Notes: a model not told the origin generated them from the sequence alone. DNA of 54,621 nt from Mageeibacillus sp. UBA3781 (GCA_002368805.1 DFFH01000117.1:22129-76749), one strand, 5' to 3'. Shown: positions 7,705 through 16,540, counted from the stretch's first letter. Translations and numbers: made by a program.

Positions 7705-8157
7705 ATGGTAATTTCTATTGCTTCAGATCATGCAGGATTTGCACTGAGAAAGATCGTGGTGGAACACCTCGGGAAACTCGGACATACGGTCGTTGAGGGT
7801 GGCGCGACCGCAGGAGATGTCCCGTACAGTTATGTTCTTGCAGGACAGAAGGTTGCAAAAGATATTCTTGAAGGCAAAGCAGAGCGCGGTATCGTGATCT
7901 GCGGAACCGGCATCGGTATATCGATGGTTGCCAACAAGTTCCCGGGTATCCGCTGTGCTCTTTGCACCAACGAATACATGGCGAGAATGTCCCGTCAGCA
8001 CAATGACGCGAATGTCCTTTCCATGGGTGCGCGTGTCGTCGGAAGTTCTCTGGCGCTCGGCATCGTCGATGCATACTTGAACGAGCCTTTTGACGGCGGA
8101 CGTCATCAGACCCGTGTCAATGATATGAAAGAACAAGAGAAAGAACTTTTTAAATAA
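7705..8157 (+). CDS. rpiB: Ribose-5-phosphate isomerase B (RpiB/LacAB family)
   Basis: A 150-residue RpiB that interconverts ribose-5-phosphate and ribulose-5-phosphate. Motifs: SIASDHAGFALR at the N-terminus, the GIVICGTGIGISMVANK catalytic stretch with the active-site Cys, RCALCTNEYMARMSRQHNDAN and VLSMGARVVG. Start ATG 7705 is chosen for its AGGTTCAGGAAG leader and because homology begins at MVISIASDHAG. It lies 16 bases after proA and 21 before upp, so the genes are probably one transcript. Confidence 0.93.
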   Translation: MVISIASDHAGFALRKIVVEHLGKLGHTVVEGGATAGDVPYSYVLAGQKVAKDILEGKAERGIVICGTGIGISMVANKFPGIRCALCTNEYMARMSRQHNDANVLSMGARVVGSSLALGIVDAYLNEPFDGGRHQTRVNDMKEQEKELFK

Positions 8158-8178
8158 TCTATTTTGGGAGGACCGTTT

Positions 8179-8808
8179 ATGGCACAGTTTTTCTTATTTG
8201 ATCACCCGCTTATCCAGCATAAGATCTCTATGCTCCGTGATAAGAACACCTCGACAAAGGAATTCCGTGAACTGGTTCACGAGATCTCGATGCTGATGGC
8301 ATACGAAGTTACCAGAGATCTTCCGCTTACGGATAAAGAAATCGAGACTCCGGTTGCTAAGACTACGGCAAAAGTACTTGCCGGCAAGAAAGTCGCGCTG
8401 GTTCCGATCCTGCGTGCAGGCCTCGGCATGGTCGATGGCATGCTCTCGATCATTCCGAATGCGAAGGTCGGTCATATCGGTCTTTACCGCGACCCGAACA
8501 CATTAAAGCCGGTCGAGTATTACTGCAAGCTTCCGGAAGATATCACTGACCGTGAAGTGATCGTTCTAGATCCTATGCTTGCAACCGGCGGTTCCTCTTC
8601 CGCAGCGATCCAGTTCCTGAAGGACAGAGGCATCAAGAGTATTAAGTTTGTCTGCCTGATCTCGGCACCGGAAGGTATCGAGCGCCTGCAGAACGATCAT
8701 CCGGATGTGCCTGTTTTCTGTGCGGCTAAGGATGAGAGACTCAACGATCACGCATACATCATTCCGGGCCTCGGCGATGCTGGTGACCGTCTTTTCGGCA
8801 CGAACTAA
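8179..8808 (+). CDS. upp: Uracil phosphoribosyltransferase
   Basis: A 209-residue UPRTase that converts uracil and PRPP to UMP (pyrimidine salvage). Motifs: HPLIQHKISMLRDK at the N-terminus, VPILRAGLGMVDG, the PRPP loop VIVLDPMLATGGSSSAAI, LISAPEGI, and the uracil-binding C-terminus IIPGLGDAGDRLFGTN. ATG 8179 is preferred over an in-frame ATG five codons upstream because GGGAGGA lies eight bases before it. The position directly before the ATP synthase operon is common in Firmicutes. Confidence 0.95.
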   Translation: MAQFFLFDHPLIQHKISMLRDKNTSTKEFRELVHEISMLMAYEVTRDLPLTDKEIETPVAKTTAKVLAGKKVALVPILRAGLGMVDGMLSIIPNAKVGHIGLYRDPNTLKPVEYYCKLPEDITDREVIVLDPMLATGGSSSAAIQFLKDRGIKSIKFVCLISAPEGIERLQNDHPDVPVFCAAKDERLNDHAYIIPGLGDAGDRLFGTN

Positions 8809-8829
8809 GGAGGTCCGTAAGGAACGTTT

Positions 8830-9696
8830 ATGAATGTAACACTGGCTGCGTCCTGGTGGTCCCGCTTCTGGGACGCATTTGCAAAAGAACTTGCGGATTC
8901 TTTCGGCGGTAAACATATCGGCGAGAAGATCCGTGAAGGCATCCTTCAGTGGAAGGGAAGTTTCACCTTGGGCGGACAGAAATTCCTGATCACGGATGCG
9001 GTCATCGTTATGTGGATCGCACTCCTTGCAGGTATCCTGTTCTTTGGCTGGCTCGGTGCAAAGAAAGAACGGATCCCGTCCAGAAGACAGGCGATCATGG
9101 AGTCCCTGATCGGTCTTCTTTTCGGCCTTTGCAAAGACTATGGCTTAAATGATGAGCAGGCGGAGAAAGTCGTCCCGATGATCGGTACGATCGGTATCAC
9201 ATTGATTTTCTGTAATACCATCTCGTTCTTCCATCTCCCGCCGCCGGCAAAGAATATTGCATTCCCGTTTGCGATGGCAATCTTTGCGATCGTGTATGTT
9301 ATTGTCATGTCGATCCGTTTTGTCGGACTCAGCGGTTTCGGAAGATCATTTGTCGATCCGATGCCGTTTATGCTTCCGTTCAAGATCCTCGACTTTTTCA
9401 TCAAGCCGATCTCGCTGGCACTCCGTCTTTTCGGTAACGTATTCGGTGCCTTTATCCTCATGGAGTTCTTAGGTATCGTTTGTCCGATCGTTCTTCCGGG
9501 TGTATTCAGCCTATGGTTTGACCTCATGGACGGTATACTCCAGGCGGTCGTATTCGCCTACCTTACCACATCGTACATCGGTGAAGTGGTGGAGAGCTCC
9601 CACGCCGTAAAAGAAAGAAAAGAAGAAAAAGCAAAACTGAAAGCAGAAAAGAAGGCTGCCAAGGAAACCGCGGTGGAAGCGGAAAAAGCAGCTTGA
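8830..9696 (+). CDS. atpB: F1Fo ATP synthase subunit a
   Basis: A 288-residue polytopic membrane subunit forming the ion half-channels against the c-ring. The stator arginine helix is clear: PISLALRLFGNVFGAFI, with the essential Arg in LRLFGN. The last helix runs through AYLTTSYIGEVVESSH. A Lys/Glu/Ala-rich cytoplasmic tail of about 30 residues follows, which is unusual for subunit a. It is the first gene of the ATP synthase set; no atpI is seen upstream. GGAGGTCCG lies before the ATG. Confidence 0.93.
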   Translation: MNVTLAASWWSRFWDAFAKELADSFGGKHIGEKIREGILQWKGSFTLGGQKFLITDAVIVMWIALLAGILFFGWLGAKKERIPSRRQAIMESLIGLLFGLCKDYGLNDEQAEKVVPMIGTIGITLIFCNTISFFHLPPPAKNIAFPFAMAIFAIVYVIVMSIRFVGLSGFGRSFVDPMPFMLPFKILDFFIKPISLALRLFGNVFGAFILMEFLGIVCPIVLPGVFSLWFDLMDGILQAVVFAYLTTSYIGEVVESSHAVKERKEEKAKLKAEKKAAKETAVEAEKAA

Positions 9697-9720
9697 GCAT
9701 AGAAACAGGAGGAAGAGAAC

Positions 9721-9981
9721 ATGCTTAGTTTAACAAGAGTATTACTGGATATTGCACCGAAGGCTTTGGCCGGACTTGGTGCAGGTCTTGCGATCGGTCT
9801 TTGCGGACTGGGTACCACGATCGGTATCGGTCTTGCATCCGGACGTGCACTGGAAGGTGCTTCCCGTCAGCCGGAAATGTACAGCAAGCTGCAGACACTG
9901 CTTCTGATCTCCATCGTATTTATGGAGTCTGTTGCGATCTACTCTCTCGTAGTAAGTCTGCTCCTGATCTTTACGTTCTGA
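9721..9981 (+). CDS. atpE: F1Fo ATP synthase subunit c (ring proteolipid)
   Basis: An 86-residue hairpin of two membrane helices joined by the polar loop SRQPE (48-52). The ion-carrying carboxylate is Glu69 in FMESVAIYSL. Of the sodium-type signature known from Ilyobacter and Propionigenium (Gln32, Val63, Glu65, Ser66, Tyr70), this protein keeps the Glu, Ser (70) and Tyr (74) equivalents. It has Ile36 in place of the Gln and Phe67 in place of the Val. Ion specificity is therefore unclear. It has a GGAGGAAG ribosome site. Confidence 0.93.
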   Translation: MLSLTRVLLDIAPKALAGLGAGLAIGLCGLGTTIGIGLASGRALEGASRQPEMYSKLQTLLLISIVFMESVAIYSLVVSLLLIFTF

Positions 9982-10000
9982 TCGATACGAGGTGAAAGAT

Positions 10001-10615
10001 ATGTATTTTGCATTTAAAGTGCTATCGGCAGTTAATGCGCAGCAGCTCACATCCCGCCTTGTCCGTCTTGCGGAAGAGGCTGAGGAGGAGAGCTCCCTGC
10101 TGTCGCCGGATCAGATGGCACATTACGCGGTTACCGCGCTGTGGACGATCATCAACGTCCTTGTCGCATATTTCATCCTGAAACTGGTCCTTTTTAAGCC
10201 GATGATCAAGCTGATCAAGAAGAGAAAAGAAGCGATCAGCAAAGAAATCACCGATGCTGAAGATAAAGAGAAGCAGGCATCGGAGAAACTCGAGGAAGCA
10301 ACCAGGAAACTCGATGCTTCCCATGAAGAAGCGATGCAGATCATTGCGGACGCCAGAACACAGGCGGAGAAGCAGTCGGAGACGATCATCGAGACTGCGA
10401 AGAAAGAAGCGCAGGAGATCCGTGACCGTGCTGAGGAAGACGCGAAGCGTACCAGAAAAGCAATGATGGAAGAGATGAAAGACGAGGTGGCCGATCTGGC
10501 CGTCACGATCGCCGGACGTGTCCTGAGCTCAGGTGCAAACGGTATCGACGAAACTTCTCTTCGTGAAAAAGCACTTTCCGAGCTTCAATCCGCAGAGGTG
10601 AAGACCGGTGAATAA
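10001..10615 (+). CDS. atpF: F1Fo ATP synthase subunit b
   Basis: A 204-residue stator subunit. A single membrane helix at about 48-67 (VTALWTIINVLVAYFILKLV) is followed by the FKPMIKLIKKRKEAI entry and a long charged coiled coil. The N-terminal 45 residues before the helix are longer than usual and Glu-rich. ATG 10001 is chosen for the GAGG at 9988-9992; a GTG at 9992 is possible. The C-terminus shows no delta-like domain. The stop overlaps the start of the next gene, which contains the delta-derived segment. Confidence 0.9.
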   Translation: MYFAFKVLSAVNAQQLTSRLVRLAEEAEEESSLLSPDQMAHYAVTALWTIINVLVAYFILKLVLFKPMIKLIKKRKEAISKEITDAEDKEKQASEKLEEATRKLDASHEEAMQIIADARTQAEKQSETIIETAKKEAQEIRDRAEEDAKRTRKAMMEEMKDEVADLAVTIAGRVLSSGANGIDETSLREKALSELQSAEVKTGE

Positions 10616-12515
10616 TAACAGTGCTTTTGAAGTAATAAAGATCGTAACCGCATCGGACGATATGCCGCCGGAGAAGGTGGCCCTGATCGCCCGCCGTTTT
10701 GCGGAACATCTTCATATACAGGGTTATACGATCGAGCAGGAGACCGATCCTTCTCTGATCAACGGTTATGTTATCTATTCTCAGGGAACCAAGTATGACT
10801 ATAGTGTCGCAGGTCAGCTCTCCCGTATCGGACGTCATCTGAAGACGGACCGCGGAGATGAGAAATCCGGATCTGCCGCGAAAGATGATTTTTCCGAGAT
10901 CCACCGTTCCCTGACAGAGTCCCTTGCCGACTTTAAGGAAAGTCCGGCGATGCTCTTCGAGGACGATGAACTGTGGGAAGGTGAATCTCCTGAGCAGGAA
11001 GAGAAGAGAGAGAAGATCCTTTCGGATTTTGCAAAAACATCCGAAGTCGAGCAGATCGGTAAAGTCATCTCCGTCAGCGATGGTGTCGCCAAGGTCAGCG
11101 GTCTGGAGAACTGTGTTGCCAGTGAGCTGATCATGTTCTCTGAAACATCATATGGTATTGCCATGAACCTCGAGAGAGACTCGGTCGGTGTCGTTCTTCT
11201 GAATGAATGCCGCGATGTTGTCGAGGGTGTCATGTGCCACCGTACCGGCCTGACGGTATCTGTACCGGTCGGACGCGGTATGCTCGGACGTGTTGTCGAT
11301 CCGCTCGGTAATCCGATCGATGGAAAAGGAATCATCCGTTCCACCAGCAAGCGCCCGATCGAGACACCGGCACCGAGTATCGTTGAGCGTTCTCCGATCT
11401 GTGAACCTCTTCAGACAGGTATCACGGCGATCGATGCGATGACTCCGATCGGTCGTGGACAGCGTGAGCTGATCATCGGGGACAGACAGACGGGAAAGAC
11501 AGCGATCGCGCTGGATACTATTATCAACCAGCGTGGTAAAGATGTCCTCTGCGTCTATGTGGCGATCGGACAGAAAATGTCGAATATCGTCCAGGTCGCG
11601 AAGACTCTGGAACAGTATAACGCGATGGAATATACAGTGATCGTGGCGGCCTCCGCGTCGCAGCCGGCATCGCTGCAGTATATCGCGCCATATGCAGGAT
11701 GTGCGATCGCGGAAGAATTCATGTACAGCGATCACTCGGATGTCCTGATCGTGTACGATGACCTGTCCAAACATGCACAGGCCTACCGTGCGATCTCGCT
11801 GCTTCTGCGCCGTCCCCCGGGACGTGAAGCATATCCGGGCGATGTATTCTATCTGCACTCCCGTCTCCTCGAGCGTTCCGCAAAACTCAGTGATGAGAAG
11901 GGCGGCGGTTCGATCACGGCACTTCCGATCATCGAGACCTTAAGCGGAGATATCTCAGCATATATTCCGACAAATGTTATCTCCATCACAGATGGCCAGA
12001 TCTATCTGGAGTCGGAGCTTTTCTTCGCCGGTCAGCGTCCGGCGATCAACGTGGGTCTTTCTGTATCCCGTGTCGGTGGTGCAGCGCAGACAAAGGCCAT
12101 GAAGAAAGTTGCCGGTCCTCTGCGTATCAGTCTGGCGCAGGCCCGTGAGATGGCAGCCTTTGCCCAGTTCGGTTCCGACCTCGATCCGAATACGCAGAAG
12201 CAGTTAAAGCGTGGCGTGATCTTAAATGAGATCTTAAAGCAGGAACAGTTTGCTCCGATGCAGATGGATGAGCAGGTCGTGATGCTGTATCTGGCAACAA
12301 ATGAGAAGCTTACCTTCCTGGATAAGGAAGATGCGAAAGAATATGTGACGGGATTCCTGCAGCGTATGAGGGTTCTGCATCCGGAGATCATGAAGAGGAT
12401 CCGGGATACTCGTGTGCTGGATGATGATACGAAGAAAGAGATCGATGAGTTCGAAGCCGAGTATCACTCGATGTTCGTGACGGAACATAAGGAATACCAG
12501 CATCGCGAGGCATAA
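10608..12515 (+). CDS. atpA: ATP synthase alpha subunit with N-terminal delta (OSCP) C-terminal domain fusion
   Basis: 635 residues against about 505 for a normal alpha subunit. Residues 146-635 are alpha: beta-barrel with VSDGVAKVSGL, Walker A GDRQTGKT (291-298), arginine-finger motif SRVGGAAQ. Residues about 10-78 match the C-terminal third of the delta/OSCP subunit: a VTASDDMPPEKVALI segment (family VVSAxPLS..), then DPSLINGYVI (family vDpsLiGGfvi) and YDYSVAGQLSRIGRHL (family DgSvrgqLerL). An acidic linker (79-145) joins the two. No separate atpH lies between atpF and this gene. The start is GTG 10608, overlapping atpF by eight bases, with AGAGGTGAAG before it. The reading frame is uninterrupted, so this is a true in-frame fusion in the sequence. 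Confidence 0.9.
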   Translation: MNNNSAFEVIKIVTASDDMPPEKVALIARRFAEHLHIQGYTIEQETDPSLINGYVIYSQGTKYDYSVAGQLSRIGRHLKTDRGDEKSGSAAKDDFSEIHRSLTESLADFKESPAMLFEDDELWEGESPEQEEKREKILSDFAKTSEVEQIGKVISVSDGVAKVSGLENCVASELIMFSETSYGIAMNLERDSVGVVLLNECRDVVEGVMCHRTGLTVSVPVGRGMLGRVVDPLGNPIDGKGIIRSTSKRPIETPAPSIVERSPICEPLQTGITAIDAMTPIGRGQRELIIGDRQTGKTAIALDTIINQRGKDVLCVYVAIGQKMSNIVQVAKTLEQYNAMEYTVIVAASASQPASLQYIAPYAGCAIAEEFMYSDHSDVLIVYDDLSKHAQAYRAISLLLRRPPGREAYPGDVFYLHSRLLERSAKLSDEKGGGSITALPIIETLSGDISAYIPTNVISITDGQIYLESELFFAGQRPAINVGLSVSRVGGAAQTKAMKKVAGPLRISLAQAREMAAFAQFGSDLDPNTQKQLKRGVILNEILKQEQFAPMQMDEQVVMLYLATNEKLTFLDKEDAKEYVTGFLQRMRVLHPEIMKRIRDTRVLDDDTKKEIDEFEAEYHSMFVTEHKEYQHREA

Positions 12516-12520
12516 GGACC

Positions 12521-13453
12521 ATGGAGAGTCTGAACGATATTAAAAAACGTATCAAGAGCGTCACGGATATTTCCCAGATGACGCATGCCATGCAGCTTGT
12601 CAGTGCATCGAAGATGCGTAAATCCAAGATCCAGCATGAGAAGGTCAGTCCGTTCTTTACACTTTGTGCGGAGAGCCTGATGGAGCTTCACAGAAGTGCC
12701 GGAGATATCGATAATCCTTTTCTGCAGATGCGGGAAAGAAAATCGGGCACCACTTGGAAGATCGCTTACTTTATCCTGACAGGTGACCAGGGACTGGCCG
12801 GAGCGTATAACAATAATATCGTGAAGATCGCCGAAGAGCATATCCAGAAAAAGATCCTGGAGAATGCGAAAAAAAGCATCCGCACAGAGTATAAGCTCTA
12901 TGTGTTCGGTCATGTCGGAACAGAGAAACTGAAGAAAGACGGATACAGTGTGGATCCGGACTTCTCATTCCCGATCACGAATCCGACATATTACGAAGCG
13001 AGAAATGTGGCCAATATTATCCGTGCAAAGTATCTGAGCGGAGAATTCGATCAGGTCTATATCGTATATACTAAGATGGAATCTGCGATCAGCATGAAGC
13101 CGGTCATTACAAGACTCGTACCGATCGATACGAAATCGCTGAAGGATTCTTTTGCATCCGGAGCGGAAGATGCCGGTATCGCCGTGGAAGTAGGAGCGAC
13201 AGTTGACTATTTTCCGAATGCCAATGAGGTGCTTTCGTTCCTTATCGATACAGGCCTCAACGCTGTCATGTACGGCGCTATGGTAGAAGCTTTCGCGTGT
13301 GAGCAGACAGCGCGTATGCAGGCGATGGATAATGCGAACCGCAATGCGGATGAAATGATGAAAAAACTGACGATCGAGAGCAACCGTGCTCGTCAGGCCC
13401 GTATTACCAACGAACTCAATGAGATCGTGAACGGGGCCAGTCAAGTAGAATAG
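12521..13453 (+). CDS. atpG: F1Fo ATP synthase gamma subunit
   Basis: A 310-residue central rotor shaft subunit. Both family ends are present: the N-terminal helix LNDIKKRIKSVTDISQMTHA with MQLVSASKMRK, and the C-terminal helix with ARMQAMDNANRNADEM and RQARITNELNEIVNGA. The middle Rossmann-like domain contains LTGDQGLAGAYNNNI. It begins five bases after the alpha stop. Confidence 0.95.
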   Translation: MESLNDIKKRIKSVTDISQMTHAMQLVSASKMRKSKIQHEKVSPFFTLCAESLMELHRSAGDIDNPFLQMRERKSGTTWKIAYFILTGDQGLAGAYNNNIVKIAEEHIQKKILENAKKSIRTEYKLYVFGHVGTEKLKKDGYSVDPDFSFPITNPTYYEARNVANIIRAKYLSGEFDQVYIVYTKMESAISMKPVITRLVPIDTKSLKDSFASGAEDAGIAVEVGATVDYFPNANEVLSFLIDTGLNAVMYGAMVEAFACEQTARMQAMDNANRNADEMMKKLTIESNRARQARITNELNEIVNGASQVE

Positions 13454-13464
13454 AGGTATAAGTT

Positions 13465-14853
13465 ATGGCAGAAGGAAAAATCGTACAGATCATCGGACCT
13501 GTTATAGATTGTGCTTTTGATGAACATGAGCTTCCCCTGATCAAGACGGAAGTACGTATTCAGGCGGACGGACGTGTGGTATCGGCGGAAGTTATGCAGC
13601 AGAGAGGCGAGGGAATCGCCCGTTGCGTTTCTTTTGAAGCGACGGAAGGACTTGCCCGCGGCATGAAGGTCATCTCCACCAATCAGCCGGTCATGGTACC
13701 TGTCGGTGAGAAGAATACCGGAAGACTCTTTGATGCTCTCGGACGCGCCATCGATAATCAGGGCGAAGTGAATGCGGACACGATGTGGCCGATCCACAGA
13801 AGTGCCCCTTCCTTTGTAGATCAGTATCCTTCCGAGACAGTTTTGGAGACAGGTATCAAGGTCATCGACCTTCTTGTTCCTTTTGCCAGAGGCGGAAAGA
13901 TCGGTCTTTTCGGTGGTGCCGGTGTTGGTAAGACAGTCCTTATCCTCGAGCTGATCCGCAACATCGCGCAGGAGCACGGCGGCTATTCCGTGTTTACAGG
14001 TGTCGGTGAACGTTCCCGTGAAGGTAATGACCTTTGGAACGAGATGAAAGCATCCGGTGTTCTGGATAAGACAGTCATGGTCTTCGGTCAGATGAACGAG
14101 ACATCCGGCGCCAGAATGAGAGCTCCGCTTACCGGTCTTACCATGGCAGAGTATTTCCGTGATGAGATGAAGAGAGATGTTCTTTTCTTCGTAGATAATA
14201 TCTATCGTTTCGTACAGGCAGGTTCGGAGGTTTCCGCACTTCTCGGAAGAATTCCTTCCGCGGTTGGTTATCAGCCGACGCTTGCCAATGAAGTCGGTGA
14301 ACTTCAGGAAAGAATCACATCCACCAAGAACGGATCCATCACTTCCATCCAGGCGGTATATGTGCCTGCCGATGACCTGACGGACCCGGCGCCTGCGACG
14401 ACATTCGGACATCTCGATGCGAATATCGTTCTTTCACGTGCGGTTGTTGAGCTTGGTATCTATCCGGCGGTAGATCCGCTGGAATCCTCCTCGCGTATCC
14501 TTACCGAGAATGTGGTCGGCCGTACGCATTACCACGTGGCAAGAATGGTACAGGAGATGCTGCAGAGATATAAGGAACTGCAGGATATCATCGCAATCCT
14601 CGGTATGGAAGAACTTGGCGAGAAAGACCGCCAGCTCGTAAATAGAGCACGAAAAGTACAGAAATATCTGTCCCAGCCGTTCTTCGTAACTGCTGACTCC
14701 ACAGGTTTTGCACCACGATATGTTCCGATCGAAAAGACGGTACAGGCATTTGGTGAGATCATCTCCGGTTCTCTGGATCACATTCCGGAGCAGCACTTCT
14801 TCATGAAGGGCGACCTGGATGATGTCCTGGCATCGTATAAGAGTGAAGCATAA
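13465..14853 (+). CDS. atpD: F1Fo ATP synthase beta subunit (catalytic)
   Basis: A 462-residue catalytic subunit. Walker A is GGAGVGKT (150-157), with GVGERSREGNDL, VLFFVDNIYRF (Walker B), SALLGRIPSAVGYQPTLA and VYVPADDLTDPAPATTF following. Two usually conserved spots differ. The MNEPPGARMRV loop reads MNETSGARMRA. The DELSEED lever motif, which pushes gamma and contacts epsilon, reads EELGEKD. Catalytic residues look intact. AGAGG precedes the ATG. Confidence 0.96.
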   Translation: MAEGKIVQIIGPVIDCAFDEHELPLIKTEVRIQADGRVVSAEVMQQRGEGIARCVSFEATEGLARGMKVISTNQPVMVPVGEKNTGRLFDALGRAIDNQGEVNADTMWPIHRSAPSFVDQYPSETVLETGIKVIDLLVPFARGGKIGLFGGAGVGKTVLILELIRNIAQEHGGYSVFTGVGERSREGNDLWNEMKASGVLDKTVMVFGQMNETSGARMRAPLTGLTMAEYFRDEMKRDVLFFVDNIYRFVQAGSEVSALLGRIPSAVGYQPTLANEVGELQERITSTKNGSITSIQAVYVPADDLTDPAPATTFGHLDANIVLSRAVVELGIYPAVDPLESSSRILTENVVGRTHYHVARMVQEMLQRYKELQDIIAILGMEELGEKDRQLVNRARKVQKYLSQPFFVTADSTGFAPRYVPIEKTVQAFGEIISGSLDHIPEQHFFMKGDLDDVLASYKSEA

Positions 14854-14864
14854 AGGTGTAAGAT

Positions 14865-15320
14865 ATGGCGGCGAAGGAGCAGGGAAAAAAGAAAATGATG
14901 CTTGAGGTGGTCAATCCTTACGAAGTGTTCTTCGAAGGACGGATCGAAAGCATCGTGCTTCCTACAGTGGATGGTCAGTATGGTATTATGCCCGGTCATT
15001 CTCCTATCGTCGTGGCAGTAGCTCCCGGAATTGCACGTGTTGAGATGGATGGTGAGACGAAAGTCTTTACTGTTTCAGAGGGATTTGCCGAGATCGGCCA
15101 GCATGTGGTCGTCATCGTCTGTAATGCGGCGGAGTGGCCGTCGGAAATCGACATCGAGCGTGCAGAGAGTGCTCTTGAACGTGCAAAAACGAGATTTAAC
15201 AGTGTTACAACTACCGAAGAACAGCGGCTTTACGCGCAGCACGCCATGGAAAGAGCGAAAGCACGTATTACGGTCGCCAAAGAGTGGGAAAAGAGCAGTA
15301 AGAATCATTCTGAACTCTGA
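14865..15320 (+). CDS. atpC: F1Fo ATP synthase epsilon subunit
   Basis: A 151-residue subunit with an N-terminal beta-sandwich (FEGRIESIVLPTVDGQYGI, MPGHSPIVVAVAPG, FTVSEGFAEI) and a C-terminal helical hairpin (IERAESALERAK, then EEQRLYAQHAMERAKARI). In the family it couples and inhibits rotation. It is the last gene of the operon. Its last 16 bases overlap the 3' end of the FHA gene on the other strand, leaving no room for a conventional terminator after either gene. Confidence 0.92.
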   Translation: MAAKEQGKKKMMLEVVNPYEVFFEGRIESIVLPTVDGQYGIMPGHSPIVVAVAPGIARVEMDGETKVFTVSEGFAEIGQHVVVIVCNAAEWPSEIDIERAESALERAKTRFNSVTTTEEQRLYAQHAMERAKARITVAKEWEKSSKNHSEL

Positions 15321-16540
15321 TTCTCCTTTGTTGAATGGATGAAGTGCACCTCAAATTCCAGTTCCCCAATACCGACGATATCCCCTTCCTCAAGATAAGA
15401 TCTTAGTTCGGACCGGATCCGCTGTCTGTTCTTGTAAGTTCCTTTATTCTCCTGTAATGCTTCAATATAGAAACCATATTCATCATGACCGAAAACTGCG
15501 TGCTTAAGTGCAAGCGAGGGATGATCGATAGGAAGAGAGCAGCAATCTGAATCGCATCCGACAGTACATGTATTCGTCCATATGGTGAATCTTGTCTTTT
15601 CCTTTGATTTAGAAGATTGATCATCTATACGGATCAGCTGCACCGGATCAGGATGAAGCCCTAAAGGATCATTCTCATTACTCATAATATCTGAGGAAGG
15701 AAACAGGATCTTTGTATTTCGGTTTTTTCTTCTTCGGACTTTCTTTTCGGCATATTGTTTTTTGTCTTTGGATGCGTTTCGTATCTGCAGGAAGAGAACA
15801 ACCGCCAGAACTGCTGTGCAAAGAAAGAATACAGTGTCCGGGAAAGAGGAAAAGACGCTTCCTGAGAGAGCTTTTTTGATCTTTGGCGAGAATAGAATAT
15901 CCAGGAAAAGAAGAACAAGCCAAATGAAGAGTAAAAAACGGATACGTGAGGGAAGAGTACGGGATTCTTCCCATAATCCTTCATGGATAAAACTGAGCGC
16001 GGATGCGTCATCGTCCTTTCGGAAATATTCATAAAGGTGTTCCATTGCTTTACTGGAGATCCAGTTGTGTTCATAGGCAAAATGAAGAAGATCATCCAGA
16101 CCGCTCTCATCGATTCCGGAAAGATAAGGACCACTTTTCAAACGCGCGGTAAGAGGCAGATATACACAGACCAGTTTCTGATTGTTCCTGTCATAAAAGA
16201 GCTGGTCTTCCAGATAACAGATTCCGCTCGGATCCATCGCATGATCCGGAGAAGAAATAAGAGCATGAAGAAAATCCGAAAGCAGAGCTCTATGGTTGCG
16301 CATCACAAAGGTTTTGTCTTTTCCACGAATGTCAGATATAGGGATACATCCGTTAAGATCGATTAGAAGTTCACTATCTTCTTCGTTAAAAACAACAGGT
16401 AGAAAACAGGGAAGAGAACCTGCCTGCAAAAGTGTAAGCGCGTGCAGACAGATCTCATCCTTGCTCTTCAGATGAATCGTATATCGACGTCCCAGAGGAC
16501 TATTCTCAAAATAAACAGAAAGATCAGATCCTGTACTCAT
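15305..16540 (-). CDS. DUF6382-like/FHA-domain membrane protein of the Tad-like locus
   Basis: 411 residues. The N-terminal about 180 residues resemble the DUF6382 region found before FHA domains in Firmicutes (start MSTGSDLSVYFENSP; FLHALISSPDHAMDPSGICY). Two membrane helices lie at about 206-250. The C-terminal 100 residues look like an FHA phosphothreonine-binding fold: TVGCDSDCCSLPIDHPSLALKH, then an NKGTY strand and LEEGDIVGIGELEFEV. It is the last gene of the minus-strand Tad-like cluster. FHA proteins in such clusters are thought to link phospho-signalling to secretion or pilus assembly; that role is inferred. Confidence 0.75.
   Translation of the reverse strand: MSTGSDLSVYFENSPLGRRYTIHLKSKDEICLHALTLLQAGSLPCFLPVVFNEEDSELLIDLNGCIPISDIRGKDKTFVMRNHRALLSDFLHALISSPDHAMDPSGICYLEDQLFYDRNNQKLVCVYLPLTARLKSGPYLSGIDESGLDDLLHFAYEHNWISSKAMEHLYEYFRKDDDASALSFIHEGLWEESRTLPSRIRFLLFIWLVLLFLDILFSPKIKKALSGSVFSSFPDTVFFLCTAVLAVVLFLQIRNASKDKKQYAEKKVRRRKNRNTKILFPSSDIMSNENDPLGLHPDPVQLIRIDDQSSKSKEKTRFTIWTNTCTVGCDSDCCSLPIDHPSLALKHAVFGHDEYGFYIEALQENKGTYKNRQRIRSELRSYLEEGDIVGIGELEFEVHFIHSTKENQSSE

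Noticed and set aside
9992..10615. Possibility that subunit b carries the missing delta domain, as in mycobacteria
   Set aside because: The C-terminus of this protein is ordinary b coiled coil with no OSCP-like segment; the delta-like segment is at the start of the alpha gene.
13441..14412. Antisense frame of 323 codons opposite atpD
   Set aside because: Lies fully inside a certain catalytic-subunit gene and has no recognisable domain.
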